A stretch of DNA of 64,000 bases from Mauremys mutica (Eukaryota; Chordata; Testudines; Geoemydidae): assembly GCF_020497125.1 (NCBI RefSeq), contig NC_059087.1, positions 14,479,925-14,543,924 of the forward strand. The letters run 5' to 3'. The notes beneath the pieces are model-generated. The model had not been told where the DNA came from. It saw nothing but the letters and a program-made list of their open reading frames with translations, and ran no database searches. Position numbers and translations under genes: made by a program. This document shows positions 1 to 10,227 of the stretch, one piece after another; positions within the stretch are counted from its first letter, which is position 1, and the number at the start of each line of letters is the position of its first letter.

Positions 1-581
1 AGGCATTTTCCTTATGGTGTTAACTGTCTATTTGCAGTTTCCAAATAAAACTGTCAGTTGTGTAAATACTGCCAGCCCCAAGAGGACACTGGCACCAGCC
101 CCCGTTCTAAATGGCACCTCGATTTGGAAATCAGAAGGACAAAACTGAATTCTTTGTAAACTTAAAAGCCTTTCTGCAGCTGACTTCGCCATCTCTTCCC
201 AGGCTTTGGCTCCTCCCTCCCATCTGCCTCTACACATGCTCAGCAGTTGCTCTCCTACCTTCTTATTGCTGCCAGCTATTGGCCTCAGAAGACACCAAGC
301 CCTGGAAGCAAAAGTCTGAACTCTTAGAGACAGGCAAAATATCCCCAAACTGTGGGGAGATTTCCTGAGTTTTGGTTTAGTTGCAAGTTTGAAAGTTGGA
401 TCGTGCTTGTGGAAAGGGCACCTGAGTTTACAGAAGCCATTCAGATGAGGCTGGGCAGATAGATTGCTTTGCCTCTGATTGTTTGTCATGGATAGAACAT
501 GAAACCAGAAGGAAAAAAAAAAGGCTGGCCATTTAGTTGTGAATTAACAGGAAACAAAGCCCAGGAAGGGTTGAGAGTACA
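1..581. other. gene-free flank, no repeat recognised
   Basis: Short frames exist on both strands (up to 153 codons on the minus strand) but have no recognisable domain, no convincing splice context and no resemblance to a known protein. I see no named repeat here. Confidence 0.5.
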
Positions 582-589
582 TGCGGATG

Positions 590-864
590 CAGGGGCGGCT
601 CCAGGCCCCAGCACGCCAAGCACGTGCTTGGGGCGACAAGCCGCGGGGGGCGCTCTGCCAGCGCCGCGAGGGTGGCAGGCAGTTCTGCCCTTGGCGGCTT
701 GCCTGCGGAGAGTCCGCTGGTCCCGCGGCTTTGGTGGACTTCCTGCAGGCGTGCCTGTGGAGGGTCCGCTGGTCCCGCGGCTTCGGCGGACCGTCCCCAG
801 GCAAGCCGCGGAAGGCAGCCTGCCTGCCATGCTTGGGGCGGCAGAATTCCTAGAGCCGCCCCTG
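590..864. mobile_element. hAT-type MITE, 275 bp
   Basis: The element opens with CAGGGGCGGCTC and closes with GAGCCGCCCCTG, a perfect 12-bp terminal inverted repeat. It is flanked by TGCGGATG (582-589) and TACGGATG (865-872), an 8-bp target duplication with one mismatch. Short CAG-starting inverted repeats with 8-bp duplications are diagnostic of the hAT superfamily. The interior is GC- and CpG-rich with internal duplication ('TGGTCCCGCGGCTT' occurs twice) and encodes no transposase. Overlapping open frames of 86-152 codons on both strands arise from its GC-rich content and are not genes. Confidence 0.88.
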
Positions 865-1180
865 TACGGATGAAACTGAAGACAGTGTTTGCATCATTCC
901 CTGAGAAGCAGAACTGTGGAGTTTTCACTCATCCGGCAGACACACACACTGGTGGGGTGGGGAAGAAGCTCCCTGAGCAAAAGACTGGGATAGCCACATT
1001 ATCCACCCATGGCAAAGCCAAAAATGGATTTGTGTTCATGAACTTTGCCCTGAGTAACGAGCAGGGAAGCTTCAGACTTTAAGACCATTAGATCATCTAG
1101 TGTGACTTCCTGTAGAACACAGGCCATGGTGTTTCGTCCAGTAACTCTTGTATTGAGCCCCAGAAATTATGTTTGACTAA

Positions 1181-1726
1181 GGATATGTCTACACTGCAAC
1201 TGGGAGGTGTGATTGCAGCACATGTAGACCTACCTGAGCTAGCTTTGAGATAGCAGTGAAGCCACGACAACAAGGGCGGCAGCTACTCCAGTACGTACCC
1301 AGGTTCTGGTGGGCAGGGCTAGCTGATAGAGCTGCAACTTCATTACTATTGTTACTCGAGCTAGCTTTGATTAACTAGATCAAAGGCCTTGGCTACACTT
1401 GCCACATGGGTCGACGCGGTGAGTTCGACTTCTCGGAGTTCGAACTATCGCGTCTAATCTAGACGCGATAGTTAGAACTCCCCGCGCGCTCCGGTCAACT
1501 CCGGAACTCCACCACTGCAAACGGCAGTGGCGGAGTCGACCTTGGAGCCACAGACTTCGATCCCACGGCGTCTGGACGGGTAAGTAGTTCGAACTAGGGT
1601 ACTTGGAGTTCAGAACTTGCGTACCCTAGTTCGACCCCTGCCCTTAGTGTAGACCAGGCCAAAGCTAGTCCTGGTATGTCTCTTTGTGCTGCAATCATAC
1701 TTCCCAATTCGAGTGTAGACACATCC
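1181..1726. mobile_element. Harbinger-like MITE, host of a nested MITE
   Basis: The ends GGATATGTCTACACT and (reverse complement of the right end) GGATGTGTCTACACT form inverted repeats that extend inward for more than 40 bp, through GTGTGATTGCAGCAC on the left and its counterpart near 1687-1700. It is flanked by TAA (1178-1180) and TAC (1727-1729), consistent with a 3-bp duplication after one mutation. It is non-autonomous and is interrupted at 1385-1660 by a second Harbinger-like element. A related copy lies near 33620-33842. Confidence 0.72.
1385..1660. mobile_element. Harbinger-like MITE nested in another MITE
   Basis: Ends GGCCTTGGCTACACT and the reverse complement GGCCTGGTCTACACT form the inverted repeats. 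The flanks are AAA on both sides (1382-1384, 1661-1663), a 3-bp duplication embedded in CAAAG. The interior holds a large imperfect hairpin around 'ATCGCGTCTAATCTAGACGCGAT' split by its loop, matching the element at 60713-61003. No coding capacity. Superfamily assignment is inferred from TIR style and 3-bp duplications. Confidence 0.75.
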
Positions 1727-1980
1727 TACTGCAGATCTTCCAGAAAGACATTTAGTCTTGTTCTGAAGATATCAACAGGTGAAGAACCCACCAGTTCCTG
1801 CGGTAGTTTGTTCCAGTGATTAATCATCCTCACTGTTAAAAAACTGAGCCTAATTTCTAATTTGAAGGTGTCTGACGTGCAGGATTTGATTAGGCCGTAT
1901 AGCTGAGGCTCTGTGCTATAAAGGAATGTAGAATCAGAATTTCCCCCCAAATACAGCTGATCTTTTCCCCACAAGAGTTC

Positions 1981-2474
1981 TAATATTCAATGAGCATTTT
2001 CCTCCATCAAAATTAGAAAGGTACTTACTGAAGCTGGTCAAAAGTATTCAGAATTAAGTTGTCTGGTTTGAAAACAATATTTTTTTGAGAAGAAAAATCT
2101 CTTGACATTTTCCAGTTTTGGGGTCAACCCTCCCCCACCCCACCCCAAAAAAACCCAATAAAAAACCCCAACAACAACCTTGGTTTTCAAAAACTAGATG
2201 TTTGTCCAAAAAGTGGAAACTTTCTGCAAAATATTGAACAGACAGACAATACAGTCCAACCAAGGAAGTAGTTACTTGCACTGCACTGCCACACATTCAT
2301 TATCCATTTTCTTCCCCCTTTGGGCTCTTAGGCCTTTCTTAGTTTCAGTTCTTTCTAACCTGCTTCCGCATTCACACATTTTCCATTCTATCCTACTTGC
2401 CTTCAGCATTTGATATCTCAGACATGTCCTCTCTTAATCTTCTGCTTCCTAATGAATTCAAGTCTAATTTTCCT
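1981..2474. other. gene-free stretch
   Basis: AT-rich sequence with A-runs near 2150-2175 and pyrimidine-rich tracts. No gene or clear repeat is visible. Parts may be older CR1 sequence linking the fragments on either side. Confidence 0.4.
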
Positions 2475-2580
2475 AACCTCTCCACACAGCTATAAACCTC
2501 CCGAGACCTTTTATCATACTAGTTACCCTCTTCTGCACCTTTTCTAATTCCTCAACATGCTTTCTGTAATAAGAACAAAC
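2475..2580 (-). mobile_element. CR1 LINE fragment
   Basis: On the minus strand the segment encodes 'VEELEKVQKRVTSMIKGLG', a degraded match to the CR1 ORF2 C-terminal region where 'EKVQ.RAT.MI' is typical. The same motif occurs in the better-preserved plus-strand copy at 37800-37850. Only a fragment remains. Confidence 0.65.
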
Positions 2581-3316
2581 CACTACAGGCAAAAGCCACT
2601 TTCCTGGAAAGTGGAGCGAGATTAATAGAAAGCACAGAAGAATGCTAATACCTACCCCATATCCTTCACCTTCTGTTATGGGCACCAGCTGATGCCCACT
2701 TGCAGCATGGATGGCTCCTTGTCATCCTGACAGAAGAGGATCTTATTGCCACACTGTGGAATAGAAGCAGCTGATCTGTCGGGGATTGTGTCTTTATCCT
2801 TGATCTTTTCACACTGTGTAGAAGGCCTGAAGCTAAATCCTATCCTCATGGGATACCTAGGAGGTCTTTTTCAAGCGACTTTAGAGCTTGTGGAAGGTGT
2901 CATATTGGCAGCCTTTGAGACTAAATATATTTTTCCACAGTAAAGATATGGCATGGGCAGTGGCAGAACATGCTTCCTTAAACTATTTCACCAGCTAGTC
3001 TCCACCTTGGTCTAGACAGACCAGGTCTAGGGGATAAAGGTAAAACTCACCCTCTAGCACTTTCACAGCACATAGGCCTCGTGCTGATTTTCAGCACAAT
3101 ATGAATTTCATTCTGAGTATAGTTGTGTCTCCAAGGCTGTTAGGTCATTGACCTCTCTGCTGAGATGGCCAGCAAGGGGGCCAGGTGTAGCTGTTGTGGA
3201 TGTGTATCCTCTAGAAACTGGATACTTCCCCCCCACACACAATACATAACCATAAAAATTGCTGCTGCAGGAAGTTGAGGCCAAGAACTTAACAGGATTG
3301 AAAAAGAGCTGGCTGT
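2581..3316. other. gene-free stretch
   Basis: Mostly unique-looking sequence with no gene. A 65-codon open frame at 2746-2943 shows no recognisable domain. Confidence 0.4.
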
Positions 3317-4060
3317 ATTTTTAAAAAGTCTTATTGAGGGCGCAAAAACAAACCATTCCGATGTGCAGAAAGAATAGCAAATATGGCAGGCGACCAGAGT
3401 GGCTTAACAGAGAAATCTTTGGTGAGCTTACACAAAAAGGAAGTTTACAAGAAGTGGAAACTTGGACAGATAACTAGGGAGGAGTATAAAACTATCGCTT
3501 GAGAATGCAGGGCTGTAACCAGGAAGGCCAAAGCACAATTGGAGTTGCAGCTATCAAGGGATGTGAAGGATAACAAGAGGGTTTCTACAGGTATGTTAGC
3601 AACAAGAAGGTGGTCTGGGAAAGTGTGGGCCCCTTACTGAATGGGGGAGGCAACCTAGTGACAAATGATGTGGAAAAAGCTGAAATACTCAATGCTTTTT
3701 TTCCCCTCGGTCTTCACAGACAAGGTCAGCTACCAGAGGAGGAGGTGAGCAGCCCTCAGTGGTGAAAGAACAGGTTAAGGACTATTTAGAAAAGCTGGAC
3801 ATGCACATGTCCATGGGTGCGGACTATAATGCATCCGAGGGTGCTGAGAGAGTTGGCTTATGTGATTGCAGAGCCATTGACCATTACTTCTGAAAACTCG
3901 TGGTGATCGGGGGAGGTCCCGGATGATTAGGAAAAGGCAAATACAGTGCCCACCTTTCAAAAAGGGAAAAAGAATCATCTGTGGAACTACAGACCAGTCA
4001 GCTTCACCTCCGTCCCTGGGAAAATCATGCAGCAGGAGCTCAGCCACATTCAAGGGTAAG
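3317..4060 (+). pseudogene. CR1 LINE ORF2 remnant (reverse transcriptase N-terminal part)
   Basis: The segment matches the stretch of CR1 ORF2 between the endonuclease and the reverse transcriptase. Frame fragments include 'YKKWKLGQ', 'GFYRYVSNKKVV', a 'GPLLN.GG.LVTNDVEKAE' region and finally 'FKKGKR....Y.PVS' near 3955-4010, the first conserved block of the reverse transcriptase. Frames are broken by several stops and indels and no single open frame spans it. The catalytic YxDD block, expected further downstream, is absent; the match fades after about 4060. It is a 5'- and 3'-truncated, non-functional copy. The frame at 3923-4258 is partly this remnant and not a host gene. Confidence 0.82.
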
Positions 4061-4603
4061 GACAGCAGGGGACTGGGGCGGAGATGTCCTGTGCAGATCT
4101 CAGAGGAGAATTTAGCTGTGAAAAGGCAGCTCTGCAGAGTACTTGCCTCTAGTCTCCAAACCTCAGCCTTGCCCTTTCCATACAGCAAGCAATCCCAACA
4201 GTGCTTTCAGCAGCTTTCTTTGCTGAAGTCCCGTCTCCAGGTGCACGAGAGGACATGAAATAAAACATCATGGAACCCTTACAGAGGAATTGATTACATT
4301 TCATGAGATTTCTAGATTTCATTTCACTTGATAGAGGATAAAACAAAGATGTTGCCTCTTTGCAAATCTATGGAATCAAAAACCAAATGCCCCTTTAACA
4401 GAACAGCAGAAATTAGTCTCTTCTTATTAAAAATCATATTTAAATGATGGTGGTGACACAAATTAATTGCAGAGTTATCTGGTGGATGATAGAGTTATTG
4501 TGTAATCAGCACTGGAGCTCTATTTTTCGGAGTTACCAGTTACCTATAATAAATACTGTTATTACATGGCATATATGCATTATCTGACTGTTCGCTCAAG
4601 AGC
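4061..4603. other. gene-free stretch
   Basis: After the CR1 remnant fades the sequence turns AT-rich with no recognisable repeat or gene. Confidence 0.4.
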
Positions 4604-4800
4604 CCAGTGATGCCATTATTAATTATTATTTTGTACTCTGGTCTTGTCTAGAGGCCCCAGTCGGGGCCCCACTGTGCTTGGTACTGTACAAAATGTACAT
4701 ATTGAACACAATGAAAAGATGGGTCCTGCCCCAAAGCATTTATAATCTAACTACATAATAGAAAATGGGTGGCTCCATCAAACAGACAGGGGAGCACCAG
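4604..4800. repeat. MIR/L2-like amniote repeat
   Basis: Contains 'AGGCCCCAGTC', 'CACTGTGCTTGGTACTGTAC' and 'CCTGCCCCAAAGCATTTATA', the wording of an ancient amniote retroposon 3' segment. Further members in this window are at 20268-20480, 26455-26570, 51360-51520 and 57010-57150, and in opposite orientation at 52870-52975 and 58740-58870. Confidence 0.65.
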
Positions 4801-5926
4801 GTCACAGCGAGGCAGTTGTGATTAAGCAACAGTCCCAGGAGATACTACGCTACTTAAACCTGTGTAAGCCTTTAACTCAGGAGAGCATTCGTGTTTATCT
4901 GTGGCTCCACCTCATGTGCTCGGTGCTGCCCTGACATGCAAGGAAGAATTAGCCCTGCCCAGAGAAACTCCCAGCATGAGGATGGGCAGAGAGAGGGCAG
5001 GAAAGGGAAGCAATCTATCAGATTTTCTATACAAAATGACAAGTTTCACTCTAGGCAGAAACTGAAGGGGGAAGAGGGAGGGGCCTTGTGGATGAGCTCA
5101 GGAAGGTGGAGTCGCTGCAGCAGGGCGGAGGGGATTGCTTAAGGGACTGACAAAAGGGGGAATCAATGAGGGGTGGGAGAGGCTTGGCAAGAGGAGCAGA
5201 TTTATACAGACCCATGAACGAGGTGACCAGTATAAGGAAGTAGGGGTGAAAAAAGGGAACTTGTATAAGAAGAGGTGAGCAAGTGACAAGCTAAACATCC
5301 AAGCCCTTTAAGAGAGCCCCTTTCCATCCAGCTGAGCCATGTGCATTGCATGCGAATGCTCTGTGGGAGAGAGAAGAATTTCTAATGTCCTAAACCTATT
5401 GATTCCAGTTTCCTTTGCTCTCCCGTTTGCCAGGTGCTTTAAAGGTCACGGACATTTGCTGATCCCTGTGCACTGTACACATCCAAAACATACAAGCCCA
5501 TTTACCCACCTTCTTCCTTTCTCTCCTCCCACCTCCACTGTGTCCCCTGCCCGTTACCTTCCTCTTAACCCTGAGACCTTCTCAATTAGCCGTGGACCCT
5601 TCTCACTGCCCATTCCAAGTCCAAGTCCCCACTGCAGCACCATTACACCCCCAACAGGGTACAGATCTCTATCTGGTGTCCATTGGACTATGACGGAAGA
5701 TACTTAGGATCAGCACATCCCTTGACTTGACCAATTCAGTCCTTGTTTAACTCTTCCCTGGTTAGAAGTGATGGATAAAAAGGTTAGAACCCCACCATGA
5801 ATCAACAGCATTCCAGACACACACATACACCCCTCTCTGTTCGGGTAAATTTCTCCTGATGTGAGAGATGTATAATAAGATATGGTGGACAGAAAGGAAG
5901 CAGGAGTCTATGTTGCCAAGAGGACC
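4801..5926. other. gene-free stretch
   Basis: Moderately GC, with purine-rich tracts near 4990-5150 and pyrimidine-rich tracts near 5510-5640. Short frames up to 122 codons (5339-5707) are low-complexity Pro/Ser/Thr-rich and have no domain. Confidence 0.4.
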
Positions 5927-5953
5927 AAAAAATAAAATAAAATAAAATAAAAA
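5927..5953. repeat. (AAAAT)n simple repeat
   Basis: About five tandem AAAAT units. It may be the tail of a lost retroposon, but no body is recognised next to it. Confidence 0.9.
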
Positions 5954-7069
5954 GTATAACTGATCAGTTTTGAAGTCTAAGACAGATGCAGGGACCAGCA
6001 GCTAGAGCCGCCAGCACTGGGACTGCAGGATTGCCATGGATCTAATAGAGTTGTGGATGTAGGGAGAGGAATGACAATGGGTTGAAATGGGAAGAGAACC
6101 AAATACTTCAGTGACTCTCAAGCAAGAGATGCTCAGCTGGGTGAGTGGGAGCATATGGGATTGTGCCATAGCCTGAGAACTTTGGAGGCAAGGTGGCAAG
6201 TAAAGACCTAGACACAAAACAAAGTTGGGATAGTTTGGGACAAGGATTCAAACTCCTTGGGGGCGTCTCTGAATTTGTCCCCTCTTTCAGAGGAGAAGGA
6301 GAAATGCCCCAGTGCACCTAACCCTTAAGAAATATATTAGTCTACCAAAGGATCTTACATTTATAGCATCTTTCTCCCCAAACAACCCTGAAGCACTTTA
6401 CATTGGTCTATATTCACTTTCACCTCTGTGGTGGAGAGCAGCAACCAACTAGCGTGTAACACAATGGGAAGCAGGAAAATTTTAGCCAAGGTTACCTGGG
6501 CAAACTTCTGTTCTGACTAGCTGTGCCATAGGATGTCGAACACCTGTTCAGAACAGTCTTAAGGTTTTCATCCTTGTGCTTTTTGCCTGCATTTCTTGTT
6601 GGTCAGAGAATTCCTGCTGATTATAGGCCTGCGCCAGCCCAGGAGCATTAGCCATCACTGGAAGATTTATTTCTGCCTGTTTTGTTGTGTCTCTTGGTAA
6701 CAGCCGAGAAAGTGTTTTGTGGTGTTTCCTTGTTAAGATGCTTTCCAGTAGATCAGTGTTAAGCTGTAATTGTAATTTGCTCTTCTAGAACACCCATTTC
6801 TCAGAAGTCTGTGAAGGCCCAGGCCAAATCTTAGCCAAGCCAAATTTTGCTCGTCAGCCCTTTTGCCTCTCAGCTTTGATCTATCCTCAAGTACCTTATC
6901 AGGGGAATATAAGGTTATTTACCAGCTATTTAGCCAATGTATTCCATGCCTGTTGACAAGAACACTGCATTATTCAAGGTGCCGGCACCACTTCCTGTGA
7001 TAACTCAGAGGGAGCTGAAAGTCATAGAGAAAAATAATGCATTTTCTCTGTACTGTATTTGGTATACTC
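5954..7069. other. gene-free stretch with a possible old repeat at 6340-6450
   Basis: Around 6355-6410 the wording 'ATTTATAGCATCTTTCTCCC' and 'GAAGCACTTTACA' resembles the repeat seen at 42780-42830 and 44463-44543, a degenerate amniote family. The rest is unassigned. Confidence 0.35.
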
Positions 7070-7183
7070 TGCGGGGCTGGAACTATTTGCATCGTGGGGG
7101 CACTGAACCAAACTGTAAATCCGGTATATGATGGAAACCACTTCAAGCCTGCACCCCCAGTACCCCCCCAGTTCCAGCACCTG
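7070..7183. mobile_element. short hAT-like MITE
   Basis: The left end GGGGCTGGAACTA and right end TTCCAGCACCTG are inverted relative to each other, and the interior 'GATGGAAACCACTTCAAGCC' is a wording I associate with a reptilian hAT MITE. No target duplication is evident, so the boundaries are approximate. Confidence 0.5.
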
Positions 7184-8047
7184 CGGTTACACAGCACATG
7201 AAAGGTGTTCCACAGACATTTAAAGGGGATTGTCACTTGCTTTGAGAGACAAGGTTTCCATTTGAAGTTTTACACGACAGTGTGTGCAGGATCCTCTTGA
7301 AAATGGAGGTGGGGGAACCCTGTTATTTCCAGACTGATTCTGTCATTCCCCATTTGGCAAAACAGATCTCTTTCCCCCTGGTGTTTCAGAGATGAATCCT
7401 GTCGGTACTTCTCATTAATTGTCTTCACAAGTGTCAGAGGTGATGAGTGGCACACAGAGACAGTTTTTTATTTTAGGAGGCAAGTGGCAATTTTGTTTTT
7501 GGAAGAGATGTGGGACTTGCATATGATGGAAAGCTAAGGGTTTCACATCCACTTTCTGCATAAACCTCACTGTGCTGGGCCAGACCACAGTGGTAGACAA
7601 CCTGGAAACGGGAAGTCAGCCCCAGTGTCTTGCAATGGAGCAAGGTACCTACAACTTCTCTCTCACCTGGCAGGCAACCAACATAGTCCCAGTAGGTGGT
7701 GGCATTGGCCAGGAAGTACATATGCTCAGAGGCTACGCTGATTCCACCACTGGTTAAAGGGCACCTGTTGAGCCACTAGATGAGATTCAGAACTTATCTA
7801 CACTGAGGATTAGTTCCAGTTCCAGGCATCAGTAGCCAGCCAGAGTGTAGCAGTATCCGTGCAAACCCCTAGCATAAAGCTGCTATTTGCACCCACTCAG
7901 TTTACCCAGCTTGAAACCCAAGAAAGCTGCACTAGTGGAAAAATGCTGCATACTATGAGTCTCAACAGCGCAGCTACACAGCTGGCTGCAAAACAATAGC
8001 TGGGACTGGCGCAGATCACCTTTTAGACAAACTGCCTGGAGAAGGCT
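7184..8047. other. gene-free stretch before the telomere-like array
   Basis: Several 60-82 codon frames on both strands show no domain. No repeat is confidently recognised. Confidence 0.4.
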
Positions 8048-8054
8048 GCAACGG
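8048..8054 (+). repeat. left copy of 7-bp direct repeat flanking the array
   Basis: GCAACGG here and again at 10500-10506, immediately outside the two ends of the inverted 36-bp array. This could be a target-site duplication; the match is short enough that chance is not excluded. Confidence 0.55.
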
Positions 8055-8412
8055 TTAGTCATCCTGGTACTTGGAGCCAGTGTTACGGTTCTTATGGGTA
8101 GGACTCCCCGCCCTACGGTTAAGGTTCCTAAGGATAGGGCACTTGGATAGGGAAGTTGGAGGTATGGTTAGGGTTCCTATGGGTAGAACGCCCTGACCTA
8201 GGGTTAGGATTCCTAAGGGTAGGAAACTTGGAGCTAGGGTTACGGTTCCTATGGGTAGAGCTTCCCGCCCTATGGTTAGGGTTACTGTTGGTAGGGCACT
8301 TGGAGCTAGGGTTAGGGTTCCTATGGGTAGGGCTCCCCGCCCTAGGATTATGGTTCGCAAGGGTAGGGTACTTGTAAAGCTAGGGTTAGGGTTTCTATAG
8401 GTAGGGTTTCCC
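8055..8412 (-). repeat. left arm of telomere-like 36-bp array (about 10 units)
   Basis: The G-rich strand is the plus strand here: units read 'GGTTCCTATGGGTAGGGC' then 'ACTTGGAGCTAGGGTTAGG'. Matching positions in neighbouring units are 36 bp or 72 bp apart (for example 8174 and 8246). Orientation is opposite to the right arm. Units are degenerate, more so at the outer edge. Open frames in this arm (for example 8055-8360 minus and 8156-8377 plus) are period artefacts. Confidence 0.9.
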
Positions 8413-8427
8413 GCCCTAGGGAAACCC
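8404..8427. repeat. palindromic centre joining the two array arms
   Basis: GGGTTTCCC (8404-8412) and GGGAAACCC (8419-8427) are perfect inverted repeats around the 6-bp spacer GCCCTA. At this point the array switches from TAGGGTT-type to CCCTAA-type units on the plus strand. Confidence 0.92.
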
Positions 8428-9120
8428 TTGCTACAAGTGCCCTACCATTAGGAACCTTAACCCTAGGGCGGGGAGTCCTACCCATAGGAATCCTAACCCT
8501 AGCTCCATATGCTGTACCCATAGGAACCCTAACCTTACGGCAGGAAGCCCTACCCATAGGAACCCTAACCCTAGCTCCAAGTGCCCTAACCACAGGAACC
8601 CAAACCCTAGCTCCAAGTGCCCGACCCATAGGAACCCTAACCCTAGCTGCAAGTACCCTACCCATAGGAACCCTAACCCTAGCTCCAAGTGCCCTATCCA
8701 TAGGAACCCTAACCCTAGTTGCAAGTGCCCTACCCTTAGGAATCCGAACCCTAGCTCCAAGTGCCCTACCCTTAGGAACTCTTACCCTAGATCCAACTGC
8801 CCTACTCATAGGAACCCTTATCTTAGGGCGGGAAGCCCTACCCTTAGGAACCCTAACCCTAGCTCCAAGTGCCCTACACAAAGGAACCCTAACCCTAGCT
8901 CCAAGTGCCCTACTCATACGAACCCTAACCTTAAGGCGGCACGCCCTTCCCATAGGAACCCTAACCCTACCTCCAAGTGCCGTACCCTTACGAACCCTAA
9001 CCCTAGGGCGGGAAACACTACCAATAGGAACCCTAACCCTAGCTCCAAGTGCCGTACCCTTAGAAACCCAAACCCTAGGGCGGTAAACACCACCCACAGG
9101 AACCCTAACCCTAGCTCAAA

Positions 9121-9435
9121 GTGCCCTATCCTTAGGAACCCTAAACCTAGCTCCAATACCCTACCTATACGAACTCTAACCCTAGGGCATGGTGACCTAC
9201 ACATAGGAATCCTAAACCTAGCTCCAAGTTCCCTACTCTTAGAAACCCTAACCCTAGCTCCAAGTGCTCTGCCAATAGGAACTCTGACCCTAGGGCGGGA
9301 AGCCCTACCCATAGGAACCCTAACCCTAGGTTTGGAAGCCCTACCCATAGGAACCCTAACCCGAGAGCAGGGCACCATATGCATAGGAACCGTAAGCTTA
9401 GCTCCAATTGCCCTACCCTTAGGAACCCTAACCCT
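9121..9435 (+). repeat. higher-order duplication within the array, copy 1
   Basis: A block of variant units, including 'GGGCATGGTGACCTACACA' at 9185 and 'GAGCAGGGCACCATATGC' near 9364, recurs at 9912-10227 with an offset of 792 bp, exactly 22 units. The variant order is the same in both, so the block was duplicated as a whole. Confidence 0.82.
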
Positions 9436-9911
9436 AGGGCGGGAAGCCCTACCCAAAGGAACCCTAACCCTAGCTCCAAGTTCCCTACCCTTAGAAACCC
9501 TAACCCTAGCTCCAAGTGCCCTATCCATCAGAACCCTAACCCTAGGTTGGAAAGACCTACCCATAGGAACCCTAACCCTAGAGCAGGGCACCCTATGCAT
9601 AGGAACCCTAACCTTAGCTCCAAGTGCCCTACCCTTAGGAACCCTAACCCTAGGGCGGGAAGCCCTACCCAAAGGAACCCTAACCCTAGCTCCAAGTACC
9701 CTACCTATAGGAACCCTAACCCTAGCTCCAAGTGTCCTACCCTTAGGAACCCTAACCCTAGCTCCAAGTGCCCTATCCATCAGAACCCTAACCCTAGGTT
9801 GGAAAGACCTACCCACAGGAATCCCAACCCTAGGGCGGGAAGCCCTACCCATAGGAACCCTAACCCTAGCTCCAAGTGCCCTATCCATAGGAACCCTAAC
9901 CCTAGCTCCAA

Positions 9912-10227
9912 GTGCCCTATACTTAGGAACCCTAAACCTAGCTCCAAGTACCCTACCTATATGAACTCTAACCCTAGGGCATGGTGACCTACACATAGGA
10001 ATCCTAAACCTAGCTCCAAGTTCCCTACTCTTAGAAACCCTAACCCTAGCTCCAAGTGCTCTGCCAATAGGAACTCTGACCCTAGGGCGGGAAGCCCTAC
10101 CCATAGGAACCCTAACCCTAGGTTGGGAAGACCTACCCATAGGAACCCTAACCCTAGAGCGGGGCACCCTATGCATAGGAACCCTAACCTTAGCTCTAAG
10201 TGCCCTACCCTTAGGAACCCTAACCCT
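9912..10227 (+). repeat. higher-order duplication within the array, copy 2
   Basis: Second copy of the block at 9121-9435, with 'GGGCATGGTGACCTACACA' at 9977. A further variant unit, 'TAGGTTGGAAAGACCTAC', recurs at 9543, 9795 and 10371, spaced 252 and 576 bp (7 and 16 units). Confidence 0.82.

Larger units (their letters stand above)
1083..1980 (-). mobile_element. CR1 LINE 3' region, split by a Harbinger-like MITE
   Basis: Read on the minus strand, the segments 1727-1980 and 1083-1180 form one CR1 3' region: a frame ending in a 'LFW..Y'-like tail ('NHWNKLPQELVG' region), then the usual tail wording ending in 'AGACTAGATGATC'-like sequence at 1083-1105. The two parts are separated by the MITE at 1181-1726, which inserted into the CR1. 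The sequence is old and degraded, so it is a dead retrotransposon fragment. The family call is by recognition of the CR1 3' tail. Confidence 0.75.

Noticed and set aside
3317..4060. Active CR1 reverse transcriptase
   Set aside because: Frames are broken and the catalytic YxDD block is missing.
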